Assembly: GCF_017591425.1 (NCBI RefSeq)
Contig: NW_024465885.1
Location: 31,504,501 to 31,568,500 of the forward strand
Direction: 5' to 3'
Length of the DNA stretch: 64,000 nucleotides
Source of the DNA: Ochotona curzoniae
Taxonomy: Eukaryota; Chordata; Mammalia; Lagomorpha; Ochotonidae
In this document: one piece after another, positions 33,817 through 46,684 of the stretch
Numbering within the stretch: the stretch's first letter is position 1
Layout: every line of letters starts with the position of its first letter
Made by a program: the position numbers and the translations under genes
The notes under the pieces: generated by a model
Seen by the model: the letters and a program-made list of their open reading frames with translations, nothing else
What the model was told of the DNA's origin: nothing
Database searches by the model: none

Positions 33817-33833
33817 AAAATAGATAAAATGTT

Positions 33834-34679
33834 CCAGAAATGTACTCCAACTCCTCATGTTTTGAAGTAAACAAACCCACTTTAAAACAATATTGGGTTT
33901 CAGACATATTCATTTTAGCACAAGATTGGTTTGCAGACATTCATCATGTAGAATTCTGTGATGAGGAAAATAAAAATATATCAGCAAACTATCTGGTACA
34001 TTGATTTTCTAATTTGTAACATACGGAAGCAGTGCCTGCTCATCTTTTTTTCAGCATAGGAAATTGAGCACAAAATCTATTGATGATTTTTTTCATGAGT
34101 ATATTTCCTTACAGCTGAATAGCTGTGGTTCAATGATTATTTGTTGAGATACATTTTAACTAAAAATGTAGATGTTACATTCTGTGTTTGAGGATTTTTC
34201 TACTAGTCTCTTTCTTTCAGTTTATTTTCATCAGATATTTCTTTTCCAGAGAAGCTAAATTTTAATGAAACAAGGAAATATAATTTCCTTCTGAAAAATA
34301 CAAACTCAGCAATCAGGAAATGATTAATATATGCCTAGTGAGCATACTTAATTCAGCTGCAAAATATAAAGGATATAAATCACATTTAATCTAGAAAACG
34401 TTATACATAATTCACTTAAAAATAAAGCATTAAAGAAGAACATTAAAAAATGACCTATAATTTAAGACATCAAGAATACTTGTAGTGCTATACAATCAGA
34501 TTTAAACTTGTAATATGTTGAAATTTTTGCCTGTTTCGATTACCAAAGAGCAGCATTTGGGTCACAATTAGGCAATTTGAGGGAAATGATGTAGAACAAA
34601 CAAGTCAAACTAGATATATGAACATGCTGTTTACTGCTCACAATTTTCTAAACAAAAATGCCCAATTTGTTAAATCAAG
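33834..34679. other. Single-copy AT-rich DNA
   Basis: Nothing recognised on either strand. Confidence 0.45.
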
Positions 34680-34955
34680 AAAAACAGAGAGAGAAGAGAA
34701 GGGGGGAGGAGAGAGAGATAGAAAGAGAAACACTTCTATTCTCTGGTTCACTTTCCAAATGTTTATAGCAGCTGGAACTAGAGTGTGTTTAAGCAAGGAG
34801 GTAGGAGCTTAACCCAAGACTTCCAAATGGGTAACAAAAACAGATATTTGAGTTATCACCAATATTTTTTCTCAAAATTGCCCTTGGAAAGAAGCTGGAA
34901 TCAGCAGTCAGAGCCAGAACTCAAACACAGGTACACTGATGAAAGATGGCAAAGG
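34680..34955 (-). mobile_element. Old CSINE, antisense
   Basis: 'acagagagagaagagaaggggg', 'ctctggttcactttccaaatg', 'agcaaggaggtaggagctta', 'gagccagaactcaaacacagg'. Followed by a short (TTG)n at 34,955-34,972. Confidence 0.75.
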
Positions 34956-34982
34956 TTTTGTTGTTGTTGTTGTTTTGGTTTT

Positions 34983-35309
34983 GCTTTTAGATTTATTTAA
35001 TTTAATTGGGAAAGCAGATTTACAGACAGAAGGAGAGCACAGAGAATGATCTTCCGTCTGCTGGTTCACTGCCCAAGTGTCCACAGTGGCCAGAGCTGAA
35101 CTGATCCTACACGAGGAGGCAGGAGCTTCCTTCTGGTGCTCCATGCGGGTACAGGATCCCAAGGCCTAGGACCATCCTTGACTGTTTTTCCAGGCCACAA
35201 GAAGGGAACTGGAAGGAAAGTAGAGCAGCCAGGGCACAATCCGGCATTCCATGGGATCCAAGTGTTTGCAAGGTGAGGGTTTAATTACTAGGCTACCATA
35301 TTTGTCTCC
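34983..35309 (-). mobile_element. CSINE, antisense
   Basis: 'tttagatttatttaatttaattggg' to 'actaggctaccatatttgtc', with 'cttccgtctgctggttcactgcccaag' and 'ccacaagaagggaactgg'. Confidence 0.9.
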
Positions 35310-36389
35310 CGTGCCTGCCACTCCATCCTCAAACTTTTTTTAAATACAAGGCTAAACACCCATTCCTACAATGTCTTGAAATCATTGCAACGTTGAAATT
35401 TTTGTATGAGAAAGTTGGGCTGTCCACTAAATCATTAAAAAATAATCAATTTAAGTCAGTGAAGTCTCCTAGTGACAAAAATATGATAGTAAGGAACTAG
35501 TTAGTGTCATCTGTGAAGATTAACAGAAGGAACATTTGACGAATCTCATAGCAATTAATACCTTTTAGTATCATATTTAAACTCTTCATAATAATATTCA
35601 TTTTTCCTCTTTTAAAAAAGGTTTCATTGTATTATATGTTTACTTTTCCGTAAATATGGTTTGCTGTCTTTTTCTTCTACAGAGTGCCTTAATAATATGA
35701 ATTATTTATATGTTATAACTGCATAAAGTGTGCATTCAAATCTCAGCTACTGAGGGAGATAAAAGTGAAAACACATAAAAGCGACCTTAATTTTTTAGAG
35801 AACTGTGAAAGTTTGCACATTTTCAAATGCTTATACTTCGGCTTTTCAGCACTGACTTATGAAAGATCCATCAAATTTTGACAACTGTGTTTAAGCAAAG
35901 TGAATGTAAAACATAATGATAAATTTTGTCTGTCTCCAAGATTCTTCATTGACAGTATAAGTAAATGGACTACATTTTTAAATTCTTGGAAGACATATTG
36001 GTTTCTCAAAGTTTACTCAGTGTTTTAACGTTACTTTAAAATTAGATATGGCAAAATATTTAAAAAGAATTTTCAATATTTGGTATATATATTAGATATG
36101 ATTATACTATTTCCATGTTTACTTTGTGGGAAGGTAAGTGTGTGGTAGTAAGGGAAAATACATTGGAATAGGCATATAATTTACATTTGCCCCTAAATTT
36201 AATGATTAATATTAATGGGGTTGTAACCAGAGAAAGTTTTGACTGATAGCTTAGCTGATCTAAAAAATTTGAAGCAATTCCTATTTTTGCCCTCTTTCTT
36301 TTGTTGGTAAACAGTTATAGATAGTGTTGTGGTTTGAGTAGACAAACAATGCAAGGAATGAAAGAAAAGTTCATGGGAGACTCATTTTA
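35310..36389. other. Single-copy AT-rich DNA
   Basis: About 1.1 kb with no recognised repeat, gene or RNA. Confidence 0.45.
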
Positions 36390-36676
36390 AAATTATTTGT
36401 TTGAAAAGCAGAGGGATAAAGAGGTAGACTAAGAGAACTTCCATTGGTGCTTCAACCCACAAATACCTGCAAAAGCAAGGGGCCAGAGACTCAATTCAAG
36501 TCTCTCTTGTGGATGGCAGCAACTCAAATACTTGAGCTATCACGGATGCTTCTCCAATAACTGTATTAGCAGGCAGTTAGGGTAAGGATTTATTCAAGGA
36601 AATGAAATCAGGTGCTCTGATTTGGGATGTGTGCATCTTAATTGGTGCTGTAATTGTTAGGCTACATGCCCACTCT
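36390..36676 (-). mobile_element. Old CSINE, antisense
   Basis: 'aattatttgtttgaaaagcagagggata', 'ggatggcagcaactcaaatacttgagctatcac', 'gtattagcaggcagttagg', 'gtaattgttaggctacatgccc'. Confidence 0.75.
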
Positions 36677-38040
36677 TAAATGCATATTTTAAGGTAAACT
36701 TAGGAGCTTTGGTATTGAAGATGTATATGTTAAAAAAAAAAGGCATAATTTTCCCTATTGTCTGTTAGGGAAAAGACTGCAAAAATGTAACTTGGCATAA
36801 CTACTATTTTTTTATAACTGAAAATTAGCCCTTTTTTGTAACAAAGAGAAAGCATAATTTACGAGTCAAACATCATTTCTACTGAAAGACAACACTCTTA
36901 GGTTTAAAGTATTTCTAGTTCTCATTCTCTCTTCGGTTTTGCCATGATTAAATCACCTACTGTCTTAATATGTGTCAAAAAGTTTTAAAGCTGAGCTAAA
37001 AAAAAAAGAGATGGTATTTTATCGCTTCTCTTAATTAATTGATAATAACTCCAGACAATGTCCTTTTAGAAAAGCATACACATTAGAAATTGGGTACTGA
37101 AAAGTATATTATTATACAAGATTCATCTACAGCACTTCTAAGAGCATTCCATTTCTTTTTAAAGAAAATGTTGCATTGGACTTATTTCACTTAGCAAGTA
37201 TTTTGTGCCTACTATTGTTCCTGGCCATCTTTAATGTTTTATTTTTTTAAGTTGAAGGGAAATTGGGTCTTTTAGTCTCACAAGCACATATATGAAGATC
37301 TGTATTTGAAAATCCTGCACATTGCAGCCCCTCTGATTTGACATGGTGAAGACTGGATGCTAAAATGGCTGAGAAATTGCTTTGGGCTGATTTTTACTTA
37401 ACAGAGTGCTAACCCTGTGATTGCAAAGTGAAATTAAAATATGTCATTGTGAAAATTAGGGAAAATAAAGAAAGAAGGCAGGAGGAGAGAGAATGAGTGT
37501 TATAAGCAGGGGGAGGATGTGGTGGGAAGTATCATGCTTCTAAATCTGTATTGTGAAATATGTGGAATTTGTTCACTTTATATAAATACATTTAAAATTT
37601 ATTGGTGGTTAGGCATTTGCTGGCTGACTCTATGAGTATTTGGCTGTTCAGCCAGTGATATTTTGATTAAATGCCATGGTGACTTCTGTTCCCCCTCCAT
37701 TAATTTGTCTTTAGAAGCACTCTTCATTTAGTGTATCATACACTTTCATCTTTTAATATCCATATCTTTTACTCTGAGATTCTTGCAATAACCTTCGACT
37801 TTTCCAAAGCTTAAATGGTAATCTAAGTTAATCTTTCTAATGCTTGCTTTTGACGATGCTCATTATCTAATGAAAAAATTTAAAGAATGTTTCTCTAAAT
37901 TATCTTAAAAGCATTCTAAATTTCCTTTATTGATGCACACGTGATTTTAAAATAACTTGATTGGGATTCTCCAATTGAGCAAATAATTGGAAATTTGAAA
38001 AAAAAAAAATGAAGCCCAGGAAGCTTAAACAAGTCCTGTT
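36677..38040. other. Repeat-free stretch without a recognised gene
   Basis: About 1.4 kb of AT-rich single-copy DNA. Short A-runs only (36,731; 36,997; 37,999). Confidence 0.45.
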
Positions 38041-38053
38041 TAATCAGTTATCA

Positions 38054-38378
38054 TGGGCCCGGCACGGTGGTGCAGTGGTTAATGTCCTCGCCTTGCACAC
38101 CCGGGATCCCATATGGGAGCCGGTTCTATCCTGGCAGCCCCGCTTCCCTTCCAGCTCCCTGCCTGTGGCCCTGGAAAGCAGTTGAGGACAGCCCAAAGCT
38201 TTGGGACCCTGCACCCACGTGGGAGACCCGGAAGAGGCTCCTGGCTTCGGATTGGCATAGTATCGGCCGTTGTGCTCACTTAGGGAGTGAATCACCAGAC
38301 GGAAGATCTTCCTCTCTGTCTCTCCTCTCTGTATATATCCGCCTTTCCAATAAAAAAATAATAAAAAATAAATCTTTA
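38054..38378 (+). mobile_element. Young CSINE with 13-bp TSD
   Basis: TAATCAGTTATCA at 38,041-38,053 and 38,379-38,391 is the TSD. A-box TGGTGCAGTGG (38,068-38,078) and B-box GGTTCTATCC (38,122-38,131) are intact. Very close to the 33.5 kb copy, including the 'cggattggcatagtatcggccgttgtg' segment and the 'aataaaaaaataataaaaa' tail, so both come from one recent source lineage. Confidence 0.97.
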
Positions 38379-38391
38379 TAATCAGTTATCA

Positions 38392-39214
38392 CAAAAAAGC
38401 TGTAACTGACACAAAAGTCTTAAATTTCAGATATGTGCAGGGTCTCTTATACAATGTCTTGCCTTTAATCAGTGTATGTTTCTCCCATGTAACAGCTCTT
38501 ACAGGTCAGTGACTCTGAAAACATGTGGAAGAGAATTTCTGTCAGCTGGATCCCTGTACCAAAAGGTTTGTAAGTGAAAATTTTCCCTTGAGCTGATTAT
38601 GTGCCTATTGTTCAATTTTAATAGCGATTTTGGTTAGATTGTTACCAGTACATGAATGAATTAATGAAAAACAGAGTGCTGAGCATGATATTTTCATTAA
38701 ATATTTCATGTGGCAATGATGATGAATATTAGCTATGATAACTGATTGCAGATATAACAATATCATCATATGGGAGGCTGACAAATAGGTGAACTTTCTC
38801 CTTGATAGCTTATTGACCTATATGTTTTCCCAATCCAAAAAAAGAAAAAAAATACAATTGTTAGAGTTTGGTGCCCCTTATGATTATAGATGGAAATTTG
38901 ACTAGCAGTCTCCCAGAATAGTATCTTATCTTTCATCATATTTTTTTGCCCATTTCATATTTCACCTCTCCAAGAGAGACGTTCAAATAGTCAACATCCA
39001 GTCTTAACTTGGTGAGTCCAGCAATATTTAGATGACTGCCTTCAATTCATTCACAGATTCTGGATCAAACAATTATGTTCACAATGGCTTTATTGGAGTC
39101 AGAAGTTCATGTCAGGTCCACTTATTAAGGAAAGTTGTGACAGAGTTGAGTGAAATAGAATAGGGGTAAGAAAACCTTAAAATAATCAGACAGCCAGATT
39201 GGCAATTGGCCACT
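38392..39214. other. Single-copy DNA
   Basis: Nothing recognised. Confidence 0.45.
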
Positions 39215-39640
39215 TTCTTTCTTTCTTTTTTTTTCCATGATACAGTTCAAGGATTTTCCCTCCCATTTCCCCATTCACCGTCCCCCTCCACTATTTCCTC
39301 CTACATTATTACAATAGTATAGCCCTTCAACAATAGTAACTAGCCCGAAGTTCTGCTATTTAAGTGTATCATAACATTGTAGGAACAAAGAAAGTCCAAC
39401 ATCCTATTATCAGATAGTTAACAGTTTCATTGGGAGTCCATTAAATTACTCAGTAGAGATGTGTACTGCAATGCATCTTCACTTCTGGGTATGCCTAGTC
39501 TCCACTCCCTAGATGAGTATACACATAAACACATTTACCTGTGTATCTATTGGTCTTGTATTTTGCATGAAAGTTGCCCCATTTCACCCATCCACTTTCC
39601 ACCATGAACTCATATAAATTGCTTGTTTAACTTCAATTCT
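39215..39640 (-). mobile_element. Lagomorph L1 3' UTR, antisense
   Basis: T-run, 'ttccatgatacagttcaagg', a C-rich tract (39,258-39,286) and 'tatttaagtgtatcataacattgtagg'. It aligns in order with 7,535-7,700. The right part resembles the complement of the 3' UTR in the 43.3 kb L1 ('tgcagtacacatttttgctcc'). Confidence 0.7.
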
Positions 39641-40224
39641 ACCACTCGTAAGAATAGGGAAAAGTAACTTACCTACTTTATGTCTTAGTTATACAAATAA
39701 CAGGGATAAAATGATTCTTTGTAGAATTAATTTAGGGAAGAGATCACATGACTTGAATACACGTTCTTAAAATCATGCTTGTCACATAGTAAACCATCAA
39801 AACTGATTTATTATCATTACTAGTATTTAAAAAATGTTTTTTTTAGCTAATGCTCAAGGCAAGAATCATGGAAATATTATTAGATGTTGGTCAAAGTGTT
39901 GTGTACTTTGGAAACAGTTGCATAGGGGTTATAAAATTGGTAGCAAATTAATGTGTCTGCAATATTCCTTCATATATAGTTTAGACATCCTTCTGATCTT
40001 CCTAATAACACTGAAGCTTTATGACCAGATAGAGGCATCAGATAGACAATGACGTGGTCAGTGTCCTTCTAAGTAGGTAGAGATCAAAATGGAGGTTTGC
40101 TACTACAAATGGCATTGCAAGGGTTTGCTGTCACACACTCCTTCTGATGTATTATTTTATCTTAGCATAGAAGTTTTATAGCCATGTACTGTAAGGTGAC
40201 TTGTATCCTAATCCTTCAATAACA
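39641..40224. other. Single-copy DNA
   Basis: Nothing recognised. The 72-codon frame 39,834-40,052 (+) has no known domain. Confidence 0.4.
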
Positions 40225-43200
40225 AAAATTAAGGAACATCATCAAAAGGCCAAATCTAAGAGTTGTGGGAGCTGATAGAGGTGTGGGAACAGAAGTGGGT
40301 TCAAAGGTGTGTTCAATGAAATAATCACTGAGAACTTCCCTAAAACGGAGAAAGAATTGAAAAACAAAATACAGGAGGGGAACAGAACTCCAAATAGAGC
40401 CAACCAAAAGTAATCCTTGCCACAAAACATCATAATAAAGCTCTCTTTTGTTGAACATGATAAAGAAATGACACTTAAATATGCATGTGAAAAAAGTTAG
40501 CATAGAGAGGAACTCCAATAAGACTCACTGCTGATCTGTCAGAGGAAATCCTACAAGCCAGAAGAGGATGAACTGACATATCCCAGATCTTTAAAGAAAA
40601 AAACAAACATGTTAGCCCAGAATGACATACACTATACTGTTCACATATCATATCATATCATACCAGACCATACTTTCCCATAGCACATATATCATACCAT
40701 ACCATATATATGATACCACTTTCAAAATAAACAAAAGCTGAAAGATTCACAACTACTAGAGCTCCACTACAAATGCTATTTAAAGATGTGCTACAGACAG
40801 AGAAAAGGAGCAGTACCTACCAAATTCCAAAGGAAAAAAAAATGACAGGATGAATTCACTACCTGTCTATATTAATCCTGAATGTAAATGACTTAAACTC
40901 ATCAATCAGAAGACACAGACTAGTAGACTGGATTAAAAAAGACTCATCTATCTGTTGCCTATAGGAAACATACCTTACCAACAATGATATGTGAGAGCTG
41001 AATTTGGGAGGACGGAAAAGGGTATTCCTAGCAAATGGAAAGGAAAAATGAGCTAAAATCACCATTATAAATCAGATAATATAGACTTTGATGTTAAAGG
41101 CATTAAAAGAGATGAAGAAGGACACCACATAATAATCACTCGGGAGGAGAAAATCATGATAATAAATGTGTATACACCAAATGACAGAGTGCTTAGCTAT
41201 GTGAAACAAATGTTAACAGGTTTAAAGGGAGAACATAGACTCTAAATGAGGGGAGGTCCTAAAACCTCATTAACCTCAATAGACAGATCAACATGATAGT
41301 GACTCAGCAAGGAAACAACAGAGCTCATACAGGCAATAGTATAAATGGACTTAATTGACATCAACAGAACTTTTCAACCCACAGACATTACGTATTTAAC
41401 TTTTTTTTTTATCATCAGAACATGGAACTATCTCCAGAATTGATCACATTATAGGCCACAAAAAAGCCTCAGCAAATTAAAAAAGATAAAAAGTAATGTT
41501 ATGTGTCTTCTCAGACTATCATGGGGTGAAACTGGTGATCAAGAAGTCAAAATACCCCAGAAGATATGCAAATGCCTTGGGACTGTAAAAGATGCTACTA
41601 AATGAGAAATGGGTTATAGAATAAAAGAGGAAATTTTTAAAAAACTGATTGAAATGAATGATGGTATCAACGCAATGTATCAAAACTGTCAGACACAGAC
41701 AAAGCAGTGAAACAGGAAAACATATTGCAATTAGTGCCCATGTCAAGAAACCAAAAAGGCACCAGGAAAACAGGCTAACCATATGTCTGAAAGAGCTCAA
41801 AAGAACAATGGTAAAATTATCCCAAGATTAGCAGAAATAAAGAAATAATCAAAATAAGAGAGATAATAAATCGAGTCCAAAAGAAGAATTCATAAAATCA
41901 ATGAATCAAAGAGCTTGTTCTTTGAGAAAATTAACAAAACAGATTCCCCAATAGCTAATTAATCAAAAAATGAGGCAGAAGAAATAAACCAATAGAATTA
42001 GAGATAAAAATAAAATGTAACAATGAGTATCTCAGAAATATATAGAATAATTAGGAGCCATTACAAAAGACTATATTCCAATAAACCGGAAGACCTAGAA
42101 GAAATGGGTAGATTTTTGGGCACATACAATTTGCCAAAAGTAAATCATGAAGTAATTGAAAACCTCAATAGACCTATGGCCAGGACAGAGATTGAATCAA
42201 TTATTAAATCCCTACCAACAAAGAAAAACTCAGGACTGATGGTTTTACTGCTGCATTTCCCCCAATATTCCAAGAATTTAGCCCAATCCTTCACAAGCTA
42301 TTCAAAACAATAGAAAGGGGGGCAATACTTTCATCCAGTTTCTATGAAGCCAACGTCACTTTCATAGTTAAGTCAGATGGAAACACAACACAGAGAGGAT
42401 TACAGACCAATATTCCTGATGAACATGAAAGAAAAAATCCTCAACAAAATACTGGCCAACAGAATCCAACCATTTATCAGACAGATCATTTACCTGGACC
42501 AGGTGGGATTCATCCCTGAATATACAGAAATGGTTTAACATACACAAATCAATAAATGGGACACACTGCATCAATAAATTGAAGAATAAAAGTCATATGA
42601 TCATTTCAATAGATGAAGATATTTGTTAAAATCCAATACCATTTCACGCTAAGAAAAAGAATCAATTTAAATATCTAGTAGACATAAAAAATGCTCAGGC
42701 TTCCTAGCAGTCAGGGAGATAAAAATGAAAACCACATTGGGGTTCCACCTAATTCCAGTAAGATTGATCTGCATTTGGAAATTTGCTAACACCTGCTGAT
42801 GTGGATGTGGGGAGAAAAATACCCTACATTGTTGGTGGGAAAGTAGGCTAGTATAGCCACTATGGAATCAGTGTGGAGTTGTAACACAATTGAAAATTGA
42901 TCTGCTGTATGACCCAACAATCTCACTTCTGGGAATATATCCAGAGGAATCAAAATCAGCATATAAAAATATGACACACAATAGACAATAATGAAGACAT
43001 GGAAGCAATCCAGTTGTCTGTTGAAAGAGGAATGGATAAAGAAAGTGATATGTCTACTCCATGCAATAGCACTCAGCTATTAAAAATAATGAAATTCTAC
43101 CACTTGGAACAAAATGGTCCCTTCTAGAGACCATAATACTCAGTGAAATAAGTCAGTCCACACAAAACAAATATGATATGTTCTTTCTGATATAAAGCAA

Positions 43201-43585
43201 CCTCCAGGCCAAATACATGATCAACTGGTATGAAGGTAAACAGGTATATGAATATTTTCTCATATATGAATGGTATGATGGAGATTAGCATCCTGTGAAG
43301 TGAAGATACGTTGCAGTACACATTTTTGCTCCAGAATAAAAGGAGGATTTCCAGTGAAACTGTTAACTGTCCTTGATGACAGATAGTAGACTATCTACCA
43401 TTGTCCATACCTACAATGCCATGATGCACTAAATAGTGGAATGTCGGAATTCTGACTGTTGTTGAAGGACTATACTATTGTAATAATATGGAGGAAATGG
43501 TAGAGGAGGAATGTGGGGATGGAGGGAGTAGTTCCTGTGTCAATGGAAATAATAAACACAAATTCAGTGTAAACAAAAAAGTTTA
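40225..43585 (+). mobile_element. L1 (LINE-1), long but internally deleted and inactive
   Basis: The largest L1 here. Order: an upstream segment ('gtgttcaatgaaataatcactgagaacttccc', 40,309; 'ggaaatcctacaagccagaagagg', 40,543). Then ORF2 endonuclease-region sequence ('ctaaactcatcaatcagaagacacagac' type, 40,891; 'ataaatgtgtatacaccaaatgac', 41,162; 'gaattgatcacattataggccac', 41,437). Then the linker and start of the reverse transcriptase region (plus-strand frame 42,023-42,313 with LEEMGRFLGTYNLPKVNHEV). Near 42,690 it jumps to the ORF2 3' end ('cctagcagtcagggagataa', 'cactatggaatcagtgtgg', 'aatctcacttctgggaatatatcc'), so the polymerase core with its catalytic region is missing. The 3' UTR ends about 43,580. 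Many stops and frameshifts. No ORF1 recognised. Confidence 0.85.
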
Positions 43586-44112
43586 AATGTGCCAGGTATA
43601 AAATGGTATTAAGAAGTACAGTACTCTGTTTATTTGGCAAAGATTGAAGTCACAGGGAAGGAGTACATTAAAGAGAGACGCCTACCTGACAGAACACTTG
43701 TCACTTTGAATTTATTTTGTACACCTGGTAATTGTCTCTTATGATATCCTATGCTCTGCTCTTCTGCCATGTGCTCTGAGCAAGTAAAAGGTTTTTTTAA
43801 AATTGTCCAGGTACATGTCTTGAGGACATTTGTTCAGACTACAAGCAGAGTACACAATACCATCTGATGCACATGTATGAGAAAATGCAAAATATAATTT
43901 AACAAATGTCAATAACATTCAAAAGCAGATTGCAGAAAGAAGAGTAGGCAAAACAGCATAATGCAACAATTGTGGATTAACAAAAATGTTTAGCAAGGGC
44001 TTGAAATGGCAAATCCACTCCATCTAGTAACCCTGAGCTGAGAACAGACAACATGGCAGCAGCAGCCAGGGGCTGGTGGAGTGGGGCAGACATTGATGGG
44101 ACAGCTTTCATC
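43586..44112. other. Unassigned DNA
   Basis: No recognised element between the L1 3' end and the next SINE. Confidence 0.4.
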
Positions 44113-44123
44113 AGTGATTTTCC

Positions 44124-44470
44124 TTTCTTTTTCCTTTTTTTTAAAACATAGAGTTATTTATCCTAGAAAGATAGATCTGCAGAGAGAGGGAGAGACAGAG
44201 AGGAAGATCTTCCATCCATTGGTTCACTCCTTAAATGACTACGATGGTTGTAGCTGAGCTGATCCGAAGTCACGAACCAGGAACGTCTTCCATGTCTCCT
44301 ACTTGGGTGCAAGGCCCCGAGGCCTTAGGCCATCCTCTACTGCTTTCCCAGGCCACAAACAGGGAGCTGGATGGAAGTGAAGCAATCAGGGTATGAACTG
44401 GCACCCATATGGTATCCTGGCAGTTGCGTGGAGAGGATTTAGCCGTTTAGCTAGAGCAGCAGGTTCCCTA
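44124..44470 (-). mobile_element. CSINE, antisense
   Basis: 'tagaaagatagatctgcagagagagggagagac' to 'tagctagagcagcaggtt', with 'cacccatatggtatcctgg'. AGTGATTTT at 44,113-44,121 and 44,473-44,481 is a likely TSD. Confidence 0.9.
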
Positions 44471-44481
44471 TTAGTGATTTT

Positions 44482-45145
44482 TCAAAACTCGTGGTTGAAT
44501 TGACATGCTAGGCTAGTAGGCCAACATTAGGCCCCAAAGTATTGTCTTTAACTCACTCTCACTTGTCGTGGCAACATGTCCAGATTCTGTGGGCTGGAAA
44601 TTTTGCACACAGTGACAAGAAACATGCAACCCAACCTGAGGTAGCAAATACCTTGAACAGCATCTTAAATCCCCATTTAACTGTTCCTTTCTCTAGGCTT
44701 ATTTGTGTGTTTGAGCTGGGAATTGTCTCAACAAATTGACTAGCAGTATAACATCTGCATCTCATCTGGGACATGTGGTTGGTATCTGTGGTTGAAACCA
44801 GATTTCCCAGATGGTAAAAATGGGCAGATAAAATAGTTACATAGATATTTAGATTTATTAATGATTTTTAGTCTAGTAAGCCAAGCTGGGTTTATTTCAA
44901 TAACCCCATATCAATTGTTTCAAGATTTTCTGTTTTTAAACTTTTTTCATTGACACTGCTACCTAACATTTCATGGAAGATGAAAGTGCCATGACACATC
45001 TTACATTTGATCCCATTAGTGGACGTGTCCTGAGTCCAATCTGTAAAGTTGCTGTTGAATTGCAGCTTCCATGGACCCCATCCAAGTCTTTTGGAATATT
45101 CAGTTATAGTCAATGTGCAGCTTTATGCAGCATCACAGTTCCTAG
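44482..45145. other. Single-copy DNA
   Basis: Nothing recognised. Frames at 44,542-44,774 on both strands are chance. Confidence 0.4.
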
Positions 45146-45161
45146 TGACTGCATCTGTATT

Positions 45162-45491
45162 TTTTTTTTAAAGATTTATTTATTTATTGGAAAGTCAGAT
45201 ATACAGAGAGGAGGAGAGACAGAAAGGAAGATCTTCCGTCTGATGATTCACTCCCCAAGTGAGCGCAATGGCTGATGCTATGCCAATCCGAAGCCAGGAT
45301 CCAGGAACTTCTTCCGGGTATCCCATATGGGTGCCGTCTCCCAAAGCTTTGGGCCGTCCTCGACTGCTTTCCCAGGCCACAGGCAGAGAGCTGGATGGGA
45401 AGTGGAGCTGCCGGGATTAGAACCAGCGCCCATATGGGATCCTGGCACGTTCAAGGCAAGGACTTAAGCTGCTAGGCCACGCCACCGGGCC
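45162..45491 (-). mobile_element. Young CSINE with 16-bp TSD
   Basis: TGACTGCATCTGTATT at 45,146-45,161 and 45,492-45,507, identical. Body 'ttattggaaagtcagatatac' to 'ggccacgccaccgggcc'. CpGs are largely kept. Confidence 0.97.
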
Positions 45492-45507
45492 TGACTGCAT
45501 CTGTATT

Positions 45508-46684
45508 GTTATAACCCTGTCCTTTTGGGTTACCTACTACTGTTCATGAGACTGGTACAGCATTAGGCTGCTAGTATTCTCCTTGGTGTTCTAAGACAAC
45601 ATAAAGTACTGCTTTGGGGAAACCCTCATATGTTACTTTCCAGATTTCTTATTCCTTTGATATTCAGTCTTCCTATATCACCCAGATTAAGATTTCTCAG
45701 TCTCAACAACTGAATCAATTTGTTCCTGCCACTATTTTTAAAAGAGTCAACCCACTCTCAAAGTTAAAATTGTGCCTGAAGTTCCAGTCTGTATGCCCAG
45801 AATTGAATGAAGCAAATGTTCATTCCCATGCCAATCTATTCGTTAGACTTTTTAAAAAATGGGGGAATAGATTGTGTTGTGCTTCAGTTGCTGCACCACA
45901 TTTTGTTTTTCCCATTGATGTTTACCACAAGGACGAACAGCAGTGATCACCCTTCTGTGGCCAAGGTAGGCATATTCCTCAATGAACCCATTTCACAGGT
46001 CCGCAACTCACCCCTGTATCTGTAGTATATAAATGTTGACACCGGACAAGTTGAATAGTGGTAGATGCCATCTTTGGCATTTCTGTGCCTTTCATGGCAT
46101 AATGCTGTCATCTTCAGTGGCCCAACAGCTAGGGAACCCATGCGAAGATGCTTTCTCAGCCTGATTGTCCTTTCAAGTGACTAAGTCTCTCTGCTTGGCA
46201 AATTTATATTCTCTCGTGGCAGTCTTTTAGAATTTCCTCTTACATCATTAGGTTCTCCATTACCTTTCAGTGTTTCTTTGAATAATTGTTCTAGTTTCTA
46301 AATCAAGAAATGACTTATTTTGTCTCTCTTTACCCTCTATGAGAATAAAGTCCTTCTCATTGGAAGAATCACTTTCCCACAGATCCCAGCATTCATGGTC
46401 CCAGTCTTGTCTACCTGTTACAACCTGCAGACAGGAGTGGGAAATGTGATCCTGTGCATCTAAGCCATCTGGTCAGCTTACGTTTACTGGGCCCTCCTGT
46501 TCATTATTTCTATGTATTTTAATGGCCAGAATTGATACACTGTGCTGATCTTATACTGTGTCCTAATTCTGTGCCTTTTATGCTCTTCCTTAATTTGGGG
46601 TGTGCTATCTTTACCTTCCCTTAGGTCACATGGCAGAGTAATTTTATTTTATTCTTTTAAAATGAATTTCAAAATATTGAAAAA
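45508..46684. other. Repeat-poor stretch; no gene recognised
   Basis: The 110-codon frame at 45,614-45,946 (+) has no domain I know and no splice or Kozak support. No transposable element recognised. Confidence 0.4.

Noticed and set aside
33472..33858. 128-codon minus-strand frame
   Set aside because: It is entirely the complement of a young CSINE with flanks; similar frames recur in each young copy.
40216..40518. 100-codon minus-strand frame
   Set aside because: Runs antisense across the start of the plus-strand L1.
40638..40705. CATAT-type tandem repeat as a separate element
   Set aside because: Short, irregular and within the L1 relic; likely local slippage.
45614..45946. 110-codon frame as a coding region
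   Set aside because: No domain, no conserved motif and no exon signals; expected by chance in 64 kb.
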